A DNA stretch of 64,000 bases from Ehretia macrophylla. Taxonomy: Eukaryota; Streptophyta; Magnoliopsida; Boraginales; Ehretiaceae. Of the stretch, positions 1 through 12,224 are shown piece after piece; positions within the stretch are counted from its first letter, which is position 1; every line of letters begins with the position of its first letter. Made by a program: the position numbers and the translations under genes. The notes beneath the pieces are model-generated. The model made no database searches. It had not been told where the DNA came from and saw only the letters and a program-made list of their open reading frames with translations. The stretch is from the NCBI GenBank assembly GCA_037974665.1, contig CM075782.1, positions 43,390,851 to 43,454,850 on the forward strand, in the 5' to 3' direction.

Positions 1-320
1 AGATGACGCGGGAGGGACTCAGTGACTGGAGGATTTCATTTAGAGATTGGCCTTTGGTAATCTTCTCCATATTCCTTTACAGAATTTTCAGCTAGGTCTG
101 CTTACGGTAATAATAACTGCATGAGTATCTTTGCTTCAGTCTTAGTTGTTATTTTCTCGGCATTGTTGGTTGGGGTTTCTATTCGGGTTTTCCTACGAGC
201 ATCCTTATTCACTATCTTGCCCAGCAACCGATGCAGATTAGTCAGAGTTGGATTTCAGATGATGCTGAGTTTTATTGGAAGAAGAATTGCGAGGACGCAA
301 TTGTTTTAAGGGGGGAAGGA
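1..320 (+). mobile_element. 3' internal end of a Del/Tekay-like Ty3/gypsy element
   Basis: These bases lie just upstream of a long LTR and end in a purine run at about 309-320, directly before the LTR start TGTGATAACC. That is the layout of a polypurine tract next to a 3' LTR. The stretch should be the tail of pol, but I recognise no domain. The lineage is inferred from the LTR length and its end sequences. The rest of the element lies off the left edge, so how whole it is cannot be judged. Confidence 0.6.
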
Positions 321-2902
321 TGTGATAACCCGAACCCGGCATGCATTTAATGGCATTTAATTGCATTTAATTAAGTGTTATCATAAATGTTAGCATTGAA
401 TTATGTGTTTATTTTTAGTTAAACATTCATTTGTAGCTTTATTTTCATATTTTGTTAATCGGTTTTATTTTTCTTGCATCTTAATGCTCGGTTTTCAATA
501 AAATGAAAAGTAGCTCCGAGCCGGAGTAAATTTTAAACTATGTTACTTTCCGAAAATTATATTTTCTTAAATTCTTTGAGGTTTAATTGTTAATCTTTTA
601 TTGTCGCAAAGTGCATAGCATATCGAGAGTGATAGTTAGGATATGATTTCTAGTCCTCAGCAAATAGTGAAAACTAGTGTTTAGTGTTTTAATTTTAGTA
701 GTTTAGTTGTTATTAACTTGAATTTGATTTGTGATAGTTGTTTTAGCTTTAAAATGCATAAAAAAAGCTAGATTGACCAACTTAAGTTAGCATTGACCAA
801 GAGGCCTTGACCATTTGACTTTGTGTCACCTTATATGCATAATATTAGCAAAATAAAAAAAAAAGAAAGCTGAAAAAATAGAATACAAAGGGCCGAACAT
901 GGAGGAGAAGAAAAAAAAACATTTCAAATTCAAATCTTCGATTCTTCGCGTGAGCTTGCACGGGGTGGGTTCCGTGGCATCTAGCGAGGTTTTCCTAGCG
1001 TCTAGGAGCGTCTAAGGTGAGGGTTTCATGTTTATTTGCGCATTTGAATATTTTGTGTATTAACTTTGATTTTTGGGTTTTATCCGTATATTGTTATTTT
1101 AATCGTTTTGACACTTAAAGAATGTTCCCTAGCAATTGTAGAACATGTATTTATAGCTTTGTAACATTTTCTGCGGTTGAATATCGAAATTGAAATATAA
1201 ATTATTTAATAAATAGTAAATTATGAATAGTAAACCCCCGTTTCGATGAAGTTGCTCCGTTACGCGTTCTGTTGATCTAGGAAGGTGCTAGATATGCTAG
1301 AATGCCTAAATGTATGGTTTAATTAGATTGTGTAATGGAAAAAACGGAGAAAAAGGCTTAGTGAAAGTTGGGGTCGTTTCGGTCAAGTTTGGAATTTTTT
1401 CGATTTGTGTGAAGGCATTGTCGAGGTACGTCATGGAAGCACTTTTGGTGTAGTTGTGACAATGGTTGGGTAATCGGTTGAGGTAGTTGTAGTTCAAACG
1501 AGCAAAGGGGGAAATTGGGGCTTTGCGTGAATTCTAGGGTTAAGTAGGGTTTCGGGGTCTTTAGACGTGCCTTATAGTGACCTAGGAGGATTGGTGAAGT
1601 CGGTTTCCAAAACTCGTGGCTCGTTTGAAAGTAGTAGCGTTTTACAAGTTGGGGTCATTTTGTGATTTTGTGTGTTTTCATAGCATAATGCCTATAGATT
1701 GCTTAATATTGCTTGCTATGCTTGTTAAAGTTGGTTATGATTGAATTGTGTATCAATTGTTGATAATGCTTGTTAGTGTTATTCTTGTTACTTTATTGAT
1801 TTTAAATGCTTGTTATCTCGTTTATTGCTTGTATCTTGTATTGCTTTGCATAGTGTCAGGCGCGTGAGTGATGGGCCTCTCTGGGTAGCCTCGGGTTGCC
1901 AGTGTTGGTTGCTCTAGCTCCGTGTCCTATTCCCTTTTCTCGCTTGGGTTGCCGCCCAGGGAGTTTTGGGTCGTAGAATTGACAGAGTATGTCCGGAGTA
2001 CTCTAAACGGAAGTTATAAGGTAGGTGAGCCGGCACGTCATCGTTAAAGTCATCGGAATCGTGATCGGTACATTACTCGCTCGAGTGAACCATAGCCTTC
2101 AAAGTGTGGTATAGCTTTGATTGGTTGTGTTAATGCTTTCTTTAATTGTTTATTGTATTGTTGATTATATTGAATGCCTTTTTATTGATTGTATTGCTTA
2201 ATTGTACATATTTGCATTGCACGATCTTCTTTCTCTCCACCTCGATATCTGTCTCGCTCTCACTGAGTATACGTGTTGTGTATACTCATTCCTCACCACC
2301 ACATTTCAGGAAATGTCATGTTAGTTGGAAAGTTCATGATTTCGTGAAAGTTCGTGCTTGAAGAGTTGTCTTGCGTGCCTATGTGGCTTGAGTTGTCGAA
2401 ATTGTAAAGATGTATGCTTTCATGTATTGTATGTATTTAATGTCAAAAGGAATGTAATTTAAGTTTCATTAGATTGTTGAAGTAGTTTGATAAGTTAGAT
2501 TATGTATCTAGTTAGTATAGCTTAACTTTAATGCATGTTTGTAATGTCCAAAGGAAAAGAGTTAGAATGGTTTGATAGTCTCACTTATGAAATAGGTTAG
2601 TACGGTTTAACTGTCAAGCATGAATGTACTTGTAAAAGATGTGAAGATGTAGGTTAGTCTGTAAACTGGAAATGTATATTTGCTTGTGATTGCTTGTTGA
2701 GAACAAGGCTCGGATGGCCTTGAGGAGGTTGAATGTTGGGACATGGTATTGGTCCACTTATATGCTGTCGCAGGTTTGCTTTTTGCCTAGAAACAGGGGA
2801 GACTCCGTCCGTTTTCTCTAAAATTTTGCCCGGGTTTGGAATTGAGTTGTGATTAGATTGATTGATAGAACTCCCGGTCTCGAGAAGGATCGGGGTGTTA
2901 CA
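321..2902 (+). mobile_element. 3' LTR (2.58 kb), Del/Tekay-like Ty3/gypsy
   Basis: The LTR starts TGTGATAACCC and ends GGGGTGTTACA, imperfect inverted ends of TG...CA type, and follows a purine tract. Its right end abuts the coding sequence of XTH exon 4 in unit I, so the element inserted there. The matching exon in unit II is uninterrupted at 30548. If the insertion made a 5 bp target duplication, the sequence just left of the 5' LTR, outside this window, should be GCACT. A 9 bp stem with a 7 base loop lies at 2264-2288 (TGAGTATAC / GTATACTCA). Only one LTR is visible, so no age can be given. Confidence 0.8.
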
Positions 2903-4935
2903 GCACTCTTGTTCTTGAACATTGTTATGGGAATTTAACCTAAAAGAGGACAATCAAATAAGTTATTACATGCAAAGGAGGAGTTCGTGGTATGAAACTC
3001 TGGTTTTATATGATTACAATATTGAAGCTCTTTTACAACACTCTGAATGAAAAATTAAAAAACATTGAAATATGTGTTGCAATATTTTTTAGCCATAGTA
3101 GAAATCAAAACTGTTTGCAAAGGTTTGAAGGGATAAATATTTTTTATCATTTTTTATTGATAATTACTCATGAGATTACTTTTTAACAACAAATTTTTGT
3201 AGTTTAATCGCAACGATTTTTAAAGTCGTTGCTTGTTGTTCACAAAAAAATCATTCAAAAGAGCATTTGAAAAAGGACCATATGCAATGGTTTTTATCGT
3301 TTTTGTAACAATTTTAAATGTTTCAATATATAAAAAATGTGATAATTGGAGTTTGAAAAGTTATTAAGTATATAAAGGACAACTCATGCAGAGACTCCTA
3401 TTGTATGCGGGGTTCATAAAGGGTAATTGATATAGGAAAATAATAACATAAAATTAGAACGATAACCATATAGGAAGAGAAGAAATAATTAGAAAGGCAA
3501 AAAGTTAAGAGTGTTATTATAGACCACTCTATTTTTATCACATAAATATTACATCATATATGGATGTTTAGTTGGCATGCTAAAATAACAAACTTTTTAA
3601 TTTCTATTTATTCTTTTAGTATGCTGCCAACTAAGCATACACATAAGAGGTAGTATTTGGGTGATAAAAATAAGGTGGTATATAGCATTTCTCAAAAGGG
3701 TAACTATCCTTACACTATTTGGTGTTGGTTCCAGAGAATGGTGTAAGAGTGGAAATCTTCTGAAGGATCAAACCAGAGTTGAAATCTTTGTTCTCTATGG
3801 CCATCATCATTAGCAAACACATTTGTTTGTAAAATGCCCTTTGTTCCAATGAACTCAAAATCAAGCTCATCATGTAATCTTGCATCCTGCTCACCTTTAG
3901 CAGACGTCAATTGTAGAAATACAAAAAGAGTTTACTGTATGGAAAAATCTTCCAAACGACCTAATCATCGATGTCGTGATGTAAGAGGCAGTTGTGGAAT
4001 TAGGACTTCATGGTTAGTCGGGCACTTACACAGTGAAAGAAAGCCCTCAACTAAAATCTAATATATCTAATGAGTTTTATTTCTTTAATAAAAAAATATT
4101 TATTTTTTCTAAGTAAAGGTATGCATAGAAAAACGTGACTTCGCCACTAGTGAGAAGTGTATGCCCATGCATTTGTGAGGCCTATGGGCGCCTCTCAACC
4201 GAATCAATCAGGCTGATTGCTCAAAATAGCAACCCTTACTCTAATTGTTCACCAATTATAGTTGAAGAGCATAGAGATAATAATCAAATCATGTAAAAGT
4301 TAAAAGGCAATGTTATTACAAAGAAGCTTGTAATTATTCCTTTTGTTGTTTTGTTTGGGATCTTCATCCTGATATGAAATAATCCATATCCAAACTCCTA
4401 TTTGGACCTAAAGCCAGACCCTGCGTTATTGCAAATATCACTAATAATGTTATAAAAAAGTTATGTTCTATTCAAAATTGTATATAGACACTAGAAAGAA
4501 AATATTAATATTATAATCAAACAAAATTTTAGATTCGCCCATAAATCTACCTCTTATGATTGAAAAGAATGTGACTCGTTCCCTTTATATGTCTAGTACT
4601 AACGGGAGGTTTTCTGCCACATTCTTATAAATCATAAGCGTTATAAGATTATTACAATATGATACAATTTGATGTGTAACTTTGACAAAGTGCGGGAGTT
4701 TTTTGAACTTAGTTGGCATGCATGCAAGCATTCATAAATCTACATGAACAAAGAAAACGAAGGAAATATTTTTCAAGTGTTGACAATAACTTGAGATCCT
4801 TCGTTAACTAGCGAAAAAATGATTTAACCCCCAAAGAGGAAAATAGTTCTTGTTGAAATTATTTTCAATTTTATTTGCACATATGAGGATAACACTGAGG
4901 AAAATGCTTAAGATATTGAGCAAAAAGGGAGCCAT
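2903..4935 (-). pseudogene. XTH pseudogene, unit I copy
   Basis: This is the broken paralogue of the XTH gene at 30241-32624. Exon 1 starts at 4935 (MAPFLL), exon 2 lies at 4320-4420, exon 3 at 3714-3910, and a stub of exon 4 at about 2903-2945. Exon 3 still encodes the GH16 catalytic stretch HDELDFEF. Several defects are visible. Exon 1 has an extra base in a T run and has lost about 27 bases at its 3' end, including the splice junction. Exon 2 has an in-frame TAG near its start. The exon 3 acceptor reads AA where unit II has AG. Exon 4 has a small deletion near its start and is cut off by an LTR at 2902. Exon 3 is nearly unchanged against unit II, so loss of function looks recent. It cannot encode a whole enzyme. 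Confidence 0.9.
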
Positions 4936-5370
4936 AGAGAGAGAAATCAAACAAATTAATAATTTAGCAAGTTAAATTAATTGATGCATGCGTTGCTCTT
5001 TGCTTCTTCCTTAATTTATATATATACTTTCGTAACATTATTAATCAATTGATTATAGTAATATTATTAATCAATTGACCATTATAATAAATATTCATGT
5101 CAAGTTTTTTGAAGAAATTCAATGCAGATTTTAGCAATTAACTTTAGAAAGATGAATAATGAAATTTCATATGTAAATTACCATGATATTTTACAGTTTT
5201 TGCTATTTTAGAAATTTGATTAGATGTACAAAAGTTGACTAAGCTCTCTCTTTATTTGCTTATGTTAGATTTCACAAATCATAACGTTGAACACAACAGG
5301 TAAATCTTTAAATTCCTCTATAACATATTAAATTTACGATGATGTTTCTATTTAATATGATGTTAGAATT
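4936..5370. other. Upstream flank of unit I XTH, no gene seen
   Basis: This AT-rich flank matches 32625-33059. It contains the TATA-like TATATATA near 5018-5028 about 85 bases above the XTH start, and a direct repeat of TATTATTAATCAATTGA around 5037-5079. No coding sequence was recognised. Confidence 0.6.
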
Positions 5371-6312
5371 CAGGGTTCAAGTCTCGACGCCACTAATTTA
5401 AAAATATTAAAATTATACACATGAAAGGCTAGCTAAAAACGAACCTACTTGCACGTACGAAAATATGTTAAAGATAATAAATAAATATCATAAACTACTA
5501 CCAAAATCTTAAGCAGTCACTTTACTACCAAAGTTGTTTAATAAGCTTTCTTTGCATTTTTTATTCGTATTTGGTATATATATGAACTTATTGGAGCAAT
5601 AAGAAGGCACATTTGGCAAGTGATTTTGATCCTCAATACCGAGTTTGCATTCAAAACGTGAGTTTAGGATAAAATGTTATTCTATTTCCAAATGTGATTT
5701 TTAACATTTACCTATAAAACTTTTGGCCAAACATTATTTCAACACATCAATCCCCTCAAAATAATCTCATTATACATATGTACTTCTTAATAATGAACAA
5801 AATATAAAATGAAAATTTATACCTTATTTCACTCTTTGAATTTCTTTTTCTTTTTCATTTGAATGAGGCTTAGCCAATCTGTGAGGAAAACATATACACT
5901 AGTGTGAGTAGCCATATTGGGTACTTCACAATTATCTTGGGGAATATTTCACATCTCTTGTATTTCTCCAAAAAAGCGAGAACAACACTAAGAATATTGT
6001 AAACACCAACACTTTCAATAGATTATCTTAGGCCAAAAATTGACAATCCAATTTGCGCACACATTTATCTCTCAATTGATGTGTAGAAGATGGAAGCCCA
6101 AATTTTCTTGTAAGACAGTTTTACAATCAACAATCATGAATTTGAAGGGACTACAAGAACATACTTCTGGCATTTCTCTCTTGCATAAACGGATCCTAAA
6201 CAATGAACGAGTCAATTAATATTTTTTTTTCAAAATTATCTCACAATACCCTTAACGTAATTGTTTCACAAACTTGAGTTTGTTTGGAAGCGTTCTTTTT
6301 ATTTTTTGTTTG
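5371..6312. repeat. ~0.9 kb repeat, copy 1 of 4
   Basis: The same sequence occurs at 12468-13415, 33060-33900 and 55365-56307, with a short piece at 63640-63720. All four start CAGGGTTCAAGTCTCGAC and end in TTTTTTGTTTG. Each duplication unit has two copies, so the repeat was already doubled before the duplication. The right third holds a decayed minus-strand RNase H segment of LINE type, seen best in copy 2. No terminal repeats or target duplication could be fixed, so the class is unknown. Confidence 0.75.
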
Positions 6313-7651
6313 ATCTACGATGATTATGACTCCCGCTCGAGCCACGTTCTGTTGATCTTCTTCTCACCATCGACTACACCTCTGCTTATTCTGAACTTCC
6401 CAATTTATCCTCCCTGTTGTTGCGCCAAGAGACCTCTTTTACAGCAACAATTACAACATCATTGACGACTAGATCCCCAAAAAGACCATTACTCGAACAA
6501 CTGATGGTGAGTTGACCATACAAATTTGATAGTCTTCAAAGTCTAAAGTACCACACGTTCAAGGTTTGTTATTTCGCAATCCAACACAATAAGTTCTGAA
6601 AATAGCATATGTTATACCGATGTGGAACTACTCATTCAAAGAGTGTAAAGTCTTCACTGTAAAAAAAATCTTTCCGTGAAGTGGTTTGACTTTAGTCGGC
6701 ACAACCTAAATTTCTTTGCTGACTCTAGCTTGACACCCTGCCAATGTTAAATCCCCAATGACAATAACATTGTCATCCATCTCTCTCCTCTTGTTGTTGG
6801 TCATCATCTTTATTTATCTCCAATTTCCATAAAACAATTGCATTTTCACAATATTGTCCATCATACTCAATTTTCGTTGAACATCTCATTTCTTATTTTG
6901 TCACCACGATGTTCACAACGATATGCTTCAACTTGAATTGGTTTCCACTATTTCATTATGAATAGTACTATTTATGTGAATAGTACTATATACGTGAATA
7001 ATACCAAAATCGTATACATGAATAGTATAGTAACCGTATACATAAATAGTACCCTGACCGTATACGTTAATAGTACTATACCGTATGTATGAATAGTAAT
7101 CATGAACAGTATCCCTATACATATACCAGTGGCTCTGATACCACTGTTGGGTGGTGGTACAGTGGAATGATCGGGGCCAAGCAGTATCATGCAACTAAAA
7201 TAAGATTGAGAACAATATATAATTGAGATACCAGATTTTCGTGGAAAACCTCCAAACAAATTAAGGAAAAAATCACATGCAAGAATAGGAGGATTTTACT
7301 ATGATGTGGAGTATTTACAACAATTTCTCTCTAATATAAGGAGATACCTTACACTCCCTCTTGTTGTAAGAGAAACTAACTCACCTTCTCTCTAATAAAA
7401 AGAGATAACTATTACACTTTCTCTTACAATAAAAAGAGAAACCTATCATTATTCTCTCTGAACCTCAAGAGGAACCTATATTTATCCTCTTTGAGTCTGG
7501 GATCAAACTCTCTATACCTCATGAGGAACCTTTATTTTCCCCTCTAAGTTTGGGACTACTCTCTCTATCTATTATGAAGAACCTATATTTTTTCCTCTAA
7601 ATTTAGAGCGTTCATCTCTGATCAGAGAATATTACTCTGATCAGAGGGACT

Positions 7652-8234
7652 TAGACCCGGCCCAAGCTATGGACAGCTTGGGCCTGTGCCCAAGGCCCCC
7701 TTAGCTTGGTGGCTCCAAGTTAAGAAAAAAAAAAATACTAACTTAGTAAAAGAATATTAAACGGTCAGTACTTAATCGATTTTTAAATTATTGAAGGCCA
7801 GCACTTAAACGATTTTTGTTTATTGTGATATTAATTTTGCATATAATATAAGAAAGCAGAGCTATCCCAAGAAAGAAAACATAGAGGTATACATTCCACT
7901 CTTTTATTTTTATTTCTTTATGTGATAAATTTTGATATTGTTTACATATTTATATATATTTTAACTTGAAATAATTATTATTTTTACTTATATTCATTTT
8001 TTTTATTAATTGTTCTTATATGCAATAGACTTAATAAAGCTAAATTATTAAGGCCCAAGAAATATGCTGAAAAAAGACTTAATAAAGAGAAAGAACATTG
8101 AAAAAATGTCCTTTTATTTGTAGTGATTATTTTAGTGGAAAATTTAAAGTTTTTTTTATTGCGAAAAAACTTAATTATTAAGGCCCCTATTTAGATGATC
8201 GATCAAGGTCCCCAAATTGTTTGAGACGGCCCTG
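7652..8234. mobile_element. Non-autonomous hAT element, 583 bp
   Basis: The insert is present in unit I and absent at the matching place in unit II (about 34445-34455). It is flanked by 8 bp near-identical duplications, GAGGGACT (7644-7651) and AAGGGACT (8235-8242), the length made by hAT transposases. The ends are degenerate inverted repeats: TAGACCCGGCCC on the left, CAGGGCCGTCTC as the complement of the right end, both resembling the common hAT end CAGGGCCGGCCC. It has no open reading frame of note, so it must be mobilised in trans. It sits inside the copia relic's LTR. Confidence 0.75.
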
Positions 8235-8403
8235 AAGGGACTCATACTAATCCCTCTATTTTTCTCTAATCCCTCTATTTCTCTCTTGAATTGGGATGCC
8301 AAAGCCTGAGGAATGAGGCTTCTATTTATAGGCTCATTCCTCTGCAAAATCCAAAACTCCACATGCAAAGTTCTTCCTCGCGCAGTGTGCAACAAACTTA
8401 AAA

Positions 8404-8784
8404 TGACACAGAACGGAAGCAATTCTAGATACAATTTAGGAAACGCCACGCTACGAGAATATTATTAAACTAATAAAACTCTAGGATGCTAGAGAAAAAT
8501 AACAAAATCTGAAAATAAATAAATTGAAAGGTGTCTAAAATAGGCTACAAAGCCATCTATTTATACTAGCTAAACTAATCTTAATCCACCTAGGATAAGT
8601 TAATCCTATTCTATAAGGAAATCCTATCCTATAAGGAAATCCTATCCTAGATAGGGTAAACTAAAACATAATTTATATATAAATTTTTTAAAGTATTGAC
8701 TTGTAGGCCTAGTTAGAAATCTTTCTCTTGGTCTTGGCCCAATTAATCTGGTCCATTAACGAATCTTTATCTTGTTCCGCATCA
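8404..8784 (-). repeat. Gypsy A left LTR (3' LTR)
   Basis: It starts TGACACAGAACGG and ends CCGCATCA, preceded by the TAAAA target duplication. The matching LTRs are 11829-12219, 34616-34987 and 41450-41822. The tail of the integrase frame is encoded inside it. Confidence 0.85.
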
Positions 8785-11700
8785 ATCCCTCCCACCTGAG
8801 AAAAACTCGTACTCGAGTTTAAGTCTAGATATGCAACCACTTCCTTAGGAAGATATTCATATAAGTCTGCCACATTGAACGTTTTGGAAATTCCCCAATT
8901 GTCGGGAAGATCAACCACATAGGCATTATCATTGATCTTCTTTGTAATCCTACATGACCCATATTTCTTGGGACTGAACTTGTTGTATGTACCAACTGGA
9001 AATCTCTCTTTGCGTAAATATACCATGACAAAATCCCTTTCTCTAAACACTTTCGAACGCCGGTGTTTGTCTGCTGCAGCTTTGTATTTAACATTAGAAG
9101 CTTGAATGTGTTGTTTGACTTGTTCTTGAATTTCCTGCACTTGATCTGCCATTTTGTTAGCAGCATTGCTGGTATCTGGGAGTTTAGGTAAACGAGCTAG
9201 ATCCAGTGCATGTTTCGGCATCTTCGTATAAACAATGGCAAAAGGCGAAGCTCTAGTAGAACGATGAACATAATTATTATAGGGAAATTCAGCCTGGGCT
9301 AGTGCGAAATCCCATTGCTTCGGCTTGTCTTGGCATATGTAGCGAATTAAATTTCCCAAGGTCCTGTTGGTGACTTCAATTTGGCCGTCCGTTTGAGGAT
9401 GCGCAGTACTACTGAATTTCAAGCTTGCATTAAAACGCTTCCACAAAGTAAGCCAAAAATGTGACAAGAATTTAGAGTCCCTATCAGAAGTGATGGATTT
9501 AGGAACTCCATGTAGGCGTACCATTTCCTGGAAAAATAACCTCAGAATATGTACTGCATCTGATGTTTTCCTGCAAGGAATAAAATATGCCATCTTGGAG
9601 AATCGATCCACGACTACAAATACAGAATCAACTCCTCTCCAAGTTCTTGGTAACCCCAGAACGAAGTCCATGGACAGATCTTCCTAAATATTCTCTGCAA
9701 CAGGCAAGGACATGTAAAGACTTGTATTTTGTGTCTGACCTTTTGCTGTTTGACAAATTGGGCATTTTTGCACAAAATTTTTCACATCTCTTTTTAATTG
9801 TGGCCAGTAATACCTTTCTTCCACACTGGCTATAGCTTTATCTCGACCCAAATGTCCACCTAAGCCACCTCCATGCAAGTCACGAATAACATTCTCACGC
9901 AAGGATATCCTGGTAATACACAGTTGGTTACCTTTAAATAAAAATTCATCATGGACATGGTAATCACTTGTGGGTTGCCTCTGCATGTATTTCTTCCAGA
10001 TGCTACCAAAATCTTCGTCGTCTGTATATAACCATTTTAAACAATCGCACCCCACAATTTAAGCACTTAGTGTGACGAGTAGGCTGGCACGACAACTTAA
10101 GGCATCTGCGACACAATTTGTCTTACTTGACTTATGTTTAATAACATATGGGAATTGTTCCAAATAAGAAGCCCAACGTGCATGCATTTTATTCAGATGT
10201 CGTTGATTCTTGAAGTGTTTAAGTGCTTCATGATCTAAATAAATAACAAATTCACGCGGGATTAAATAGTATTCCCATTGTTGTAGAGTTCGAATGACAA
10301 CATATAGTTGCTGCTCATATGTGGACCATTTTCTGCGTGCTTCACTTTGCTTTTCACTATAGAAGGTAACGGGTCTGCCTTCTTGGGATAACACTGCACC
10401 AATCCCCATTCCACTTGCATCACTTTCTACCTCGAAAACTTTCTCGAGCCAAGACAGGTGCAATGGTCAAATTTTCTTTAATAACTGCAAAGCTTTTGTC
10501 CGCCTCTTCAGTCCACATAAATTTTTCTTTCTTCAAACATTCAGTAATTGGAGCTGCTAGGTTGCTGAAATTTTTAATAAACCTGCAATAGAATGCAGCT
10601 AAGCCATGAAAACTTATTACCTCGCTAACGGTTTTAGGGGTTGGCCACTCCTGGAGGGCATGAACTTTCTCAGCGTCCACATGAATTCCCTCAGCACTTA
10701 CTATGAATCACAAAAATACCAAGCGATCCGTCAAGAAGTGACACTTCTTTAAATTTGCAAACAATTTATTTTCTCGTAATGTGCTAAGGATCTGGCGCAA
10801 ATGTTCCAAGTGTTCTTCTTTGTTGTGATTGTATATCAAAATATCATCAAAATAAACAATAACGAATTTCCCTATGAAGGGCTTGAGTACCTGGTTCATT
10901 AGCCGCATGAAAATGCTCAGAGCATTGGACAAGCCAAAAGGCATCACTAACCATTCATACAATCCTTCCCGTGTTTTGAAAGTTGTTTTCCACTCATCCC
11001 CAAGCCTGATACGAATCTGATGATATCCACTGCGAAGGTCAATTTTGGATAACACTACAGATCCTTGTAATTGATCCAATATGTCTTCCAACCGAGATAT
11101 GGGGAAATGACATTTTACAGTGATTTTATTAATGGCTCTGCTGTCAACACACATTCGCCAACTCCCATCCTTCTTTGGTGTCAGTAATGCAAGCACAACA
11201 CATGGGCTCATACTCTCACGAATGTACCCCTTTTGCAATAATTTTTCAACCTTTTCCCAGAGTATCATGTTTTCTTTCGGACTCATTCGATAGTGGGGAA
11301 GGTTTGGTAGATTTGCACCTGGCATGAGATCAATGTGGTACTGGATATCTTGCTTGGGTGGCAGTCCTTCTGGAAAATCTTCAGGAACAACCTCTTTAAA
11401 TTCCTTCAAAAGGGACAGAACCACTTATGGAATGTCTTCCTCTGTACATTCTTCCCCCTTGACAACGAGTGCATAAGTTTCGCCTATCTCCTTAGTATCG
11501 ATTAATTCATCTTCAAATTTCGCAATGGTGAGAAAAGATTTGCCTTCTTCTTTGGCTTGTGAAACATTTTTCTTATTGCTGGGAAGGATGGTAATTTTCT
11601 TTCCATTCCACTAAAAGATATAAATATTAGATCGTCCATTGCATCGATGTCATATTGCCAAGGACACCCAAGTAGTATGTGACATGCATCCATATCAATT

Positions 11701-11828
11701 ATATCACAAATGACCTTTGCCGTATATGACTTCCCAATAGAGATCGAGACATTGTCATGCTGATGTTTTAGAATTGTAATAGTGATTATCACAATTCCTA
11801 GGATTATAACCTTGGCTCTGATGCCACC

Positions 11829-12219
11829 TGACGCAGAACAGAAACAATTCTAGATACATTGTAGGAAACACCTCGCTACGAGGATATTATTAAACTAATA
11901 AAACTCTAGGATGTTAGAGAAAAATAACAATATCTAAAAATAAATAAATTGAAAGGTGTCTAAAATAGGCTACAAAGCCATCTATTTATACTAGCTAAAC
12001 TAATCATAATCCACCTAGGATAAGCTAATCCTATTCTATAAAGAAATCATTTCCTATAAAGAAATCCTATCCTAGATAGGATAAACAGAAACACAATAAA
12101 TATTAAAAGAAAACATAAAATAAAATAGTATTGACTTGTAGGCCTAGTTATAAGTCTTTCTCTTGATCTTGGCCCGGTTAATTTGGTCCATTAATGAATC
12201 TTCATTTTGTTCCGCATCT
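11829..12219 (-). repeat. Gypsy A right LTR (5' LTR)
   Basis: It starts TGACGCAGAACAG and is followed by the TAAAA target duplication at 12220-12224. The primer-binding site, read on the minus strand as TGGCATCAGAGCC, lies just inside it. Confidence 0.85.
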
Positions 12220-12224
12220 TAAAA

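Larger units (their letters stand above)
8404..12219 (-). mobile_element. Ty3/gypsy chromovirus, CRM-like, copy A (deleted, gag-less)
   Basis: LTRs lie at 8404-8784 and 11829-12219, with a 5 bp target duplication TAAAA at 8399-8403 and 12220-12224. Internal parts, in minus-strand order, are the end of the protease region (about 11.5-11.8 kb), reverse transcriptase (about 10.7-11.4 kb), RNase H (about 10.1-10.5 kb) and integrase (about 8.7-10.05 kb). The purine tract GGTGGGAGGGAT sits before the 3' LTR, and a TGGCATCAGAGCC primer site adjoins the 5' LTR. No gag was found. The integrase reading frame continues through the purine tract into the LTR, a trait known from the CRM lineage. The element is broken by several lesions. 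It inserted into the copia relic's LTR and is shared with unit II, so it predates the duplication. Confidence 0.88.

Noticed and set aside
121-309. 62-codon open frame with hydrophobic start
   Set aside because: It lies at the pol-LTR junction of a retroelement, has no known motif and ends at the purine tract; treated as part of the element.
3834-4061. Plus-strand frame across XTH exon 3
   Set aside because: It runs antisense to a recognised exon and has no motif of its own.
5371-5420. CAGGGTTCAAGTCTCGAC as the B box of a SINE
   Set aside because: No A box at the right spacing upstream, no A tail, and the sequence upstream differs between copies.
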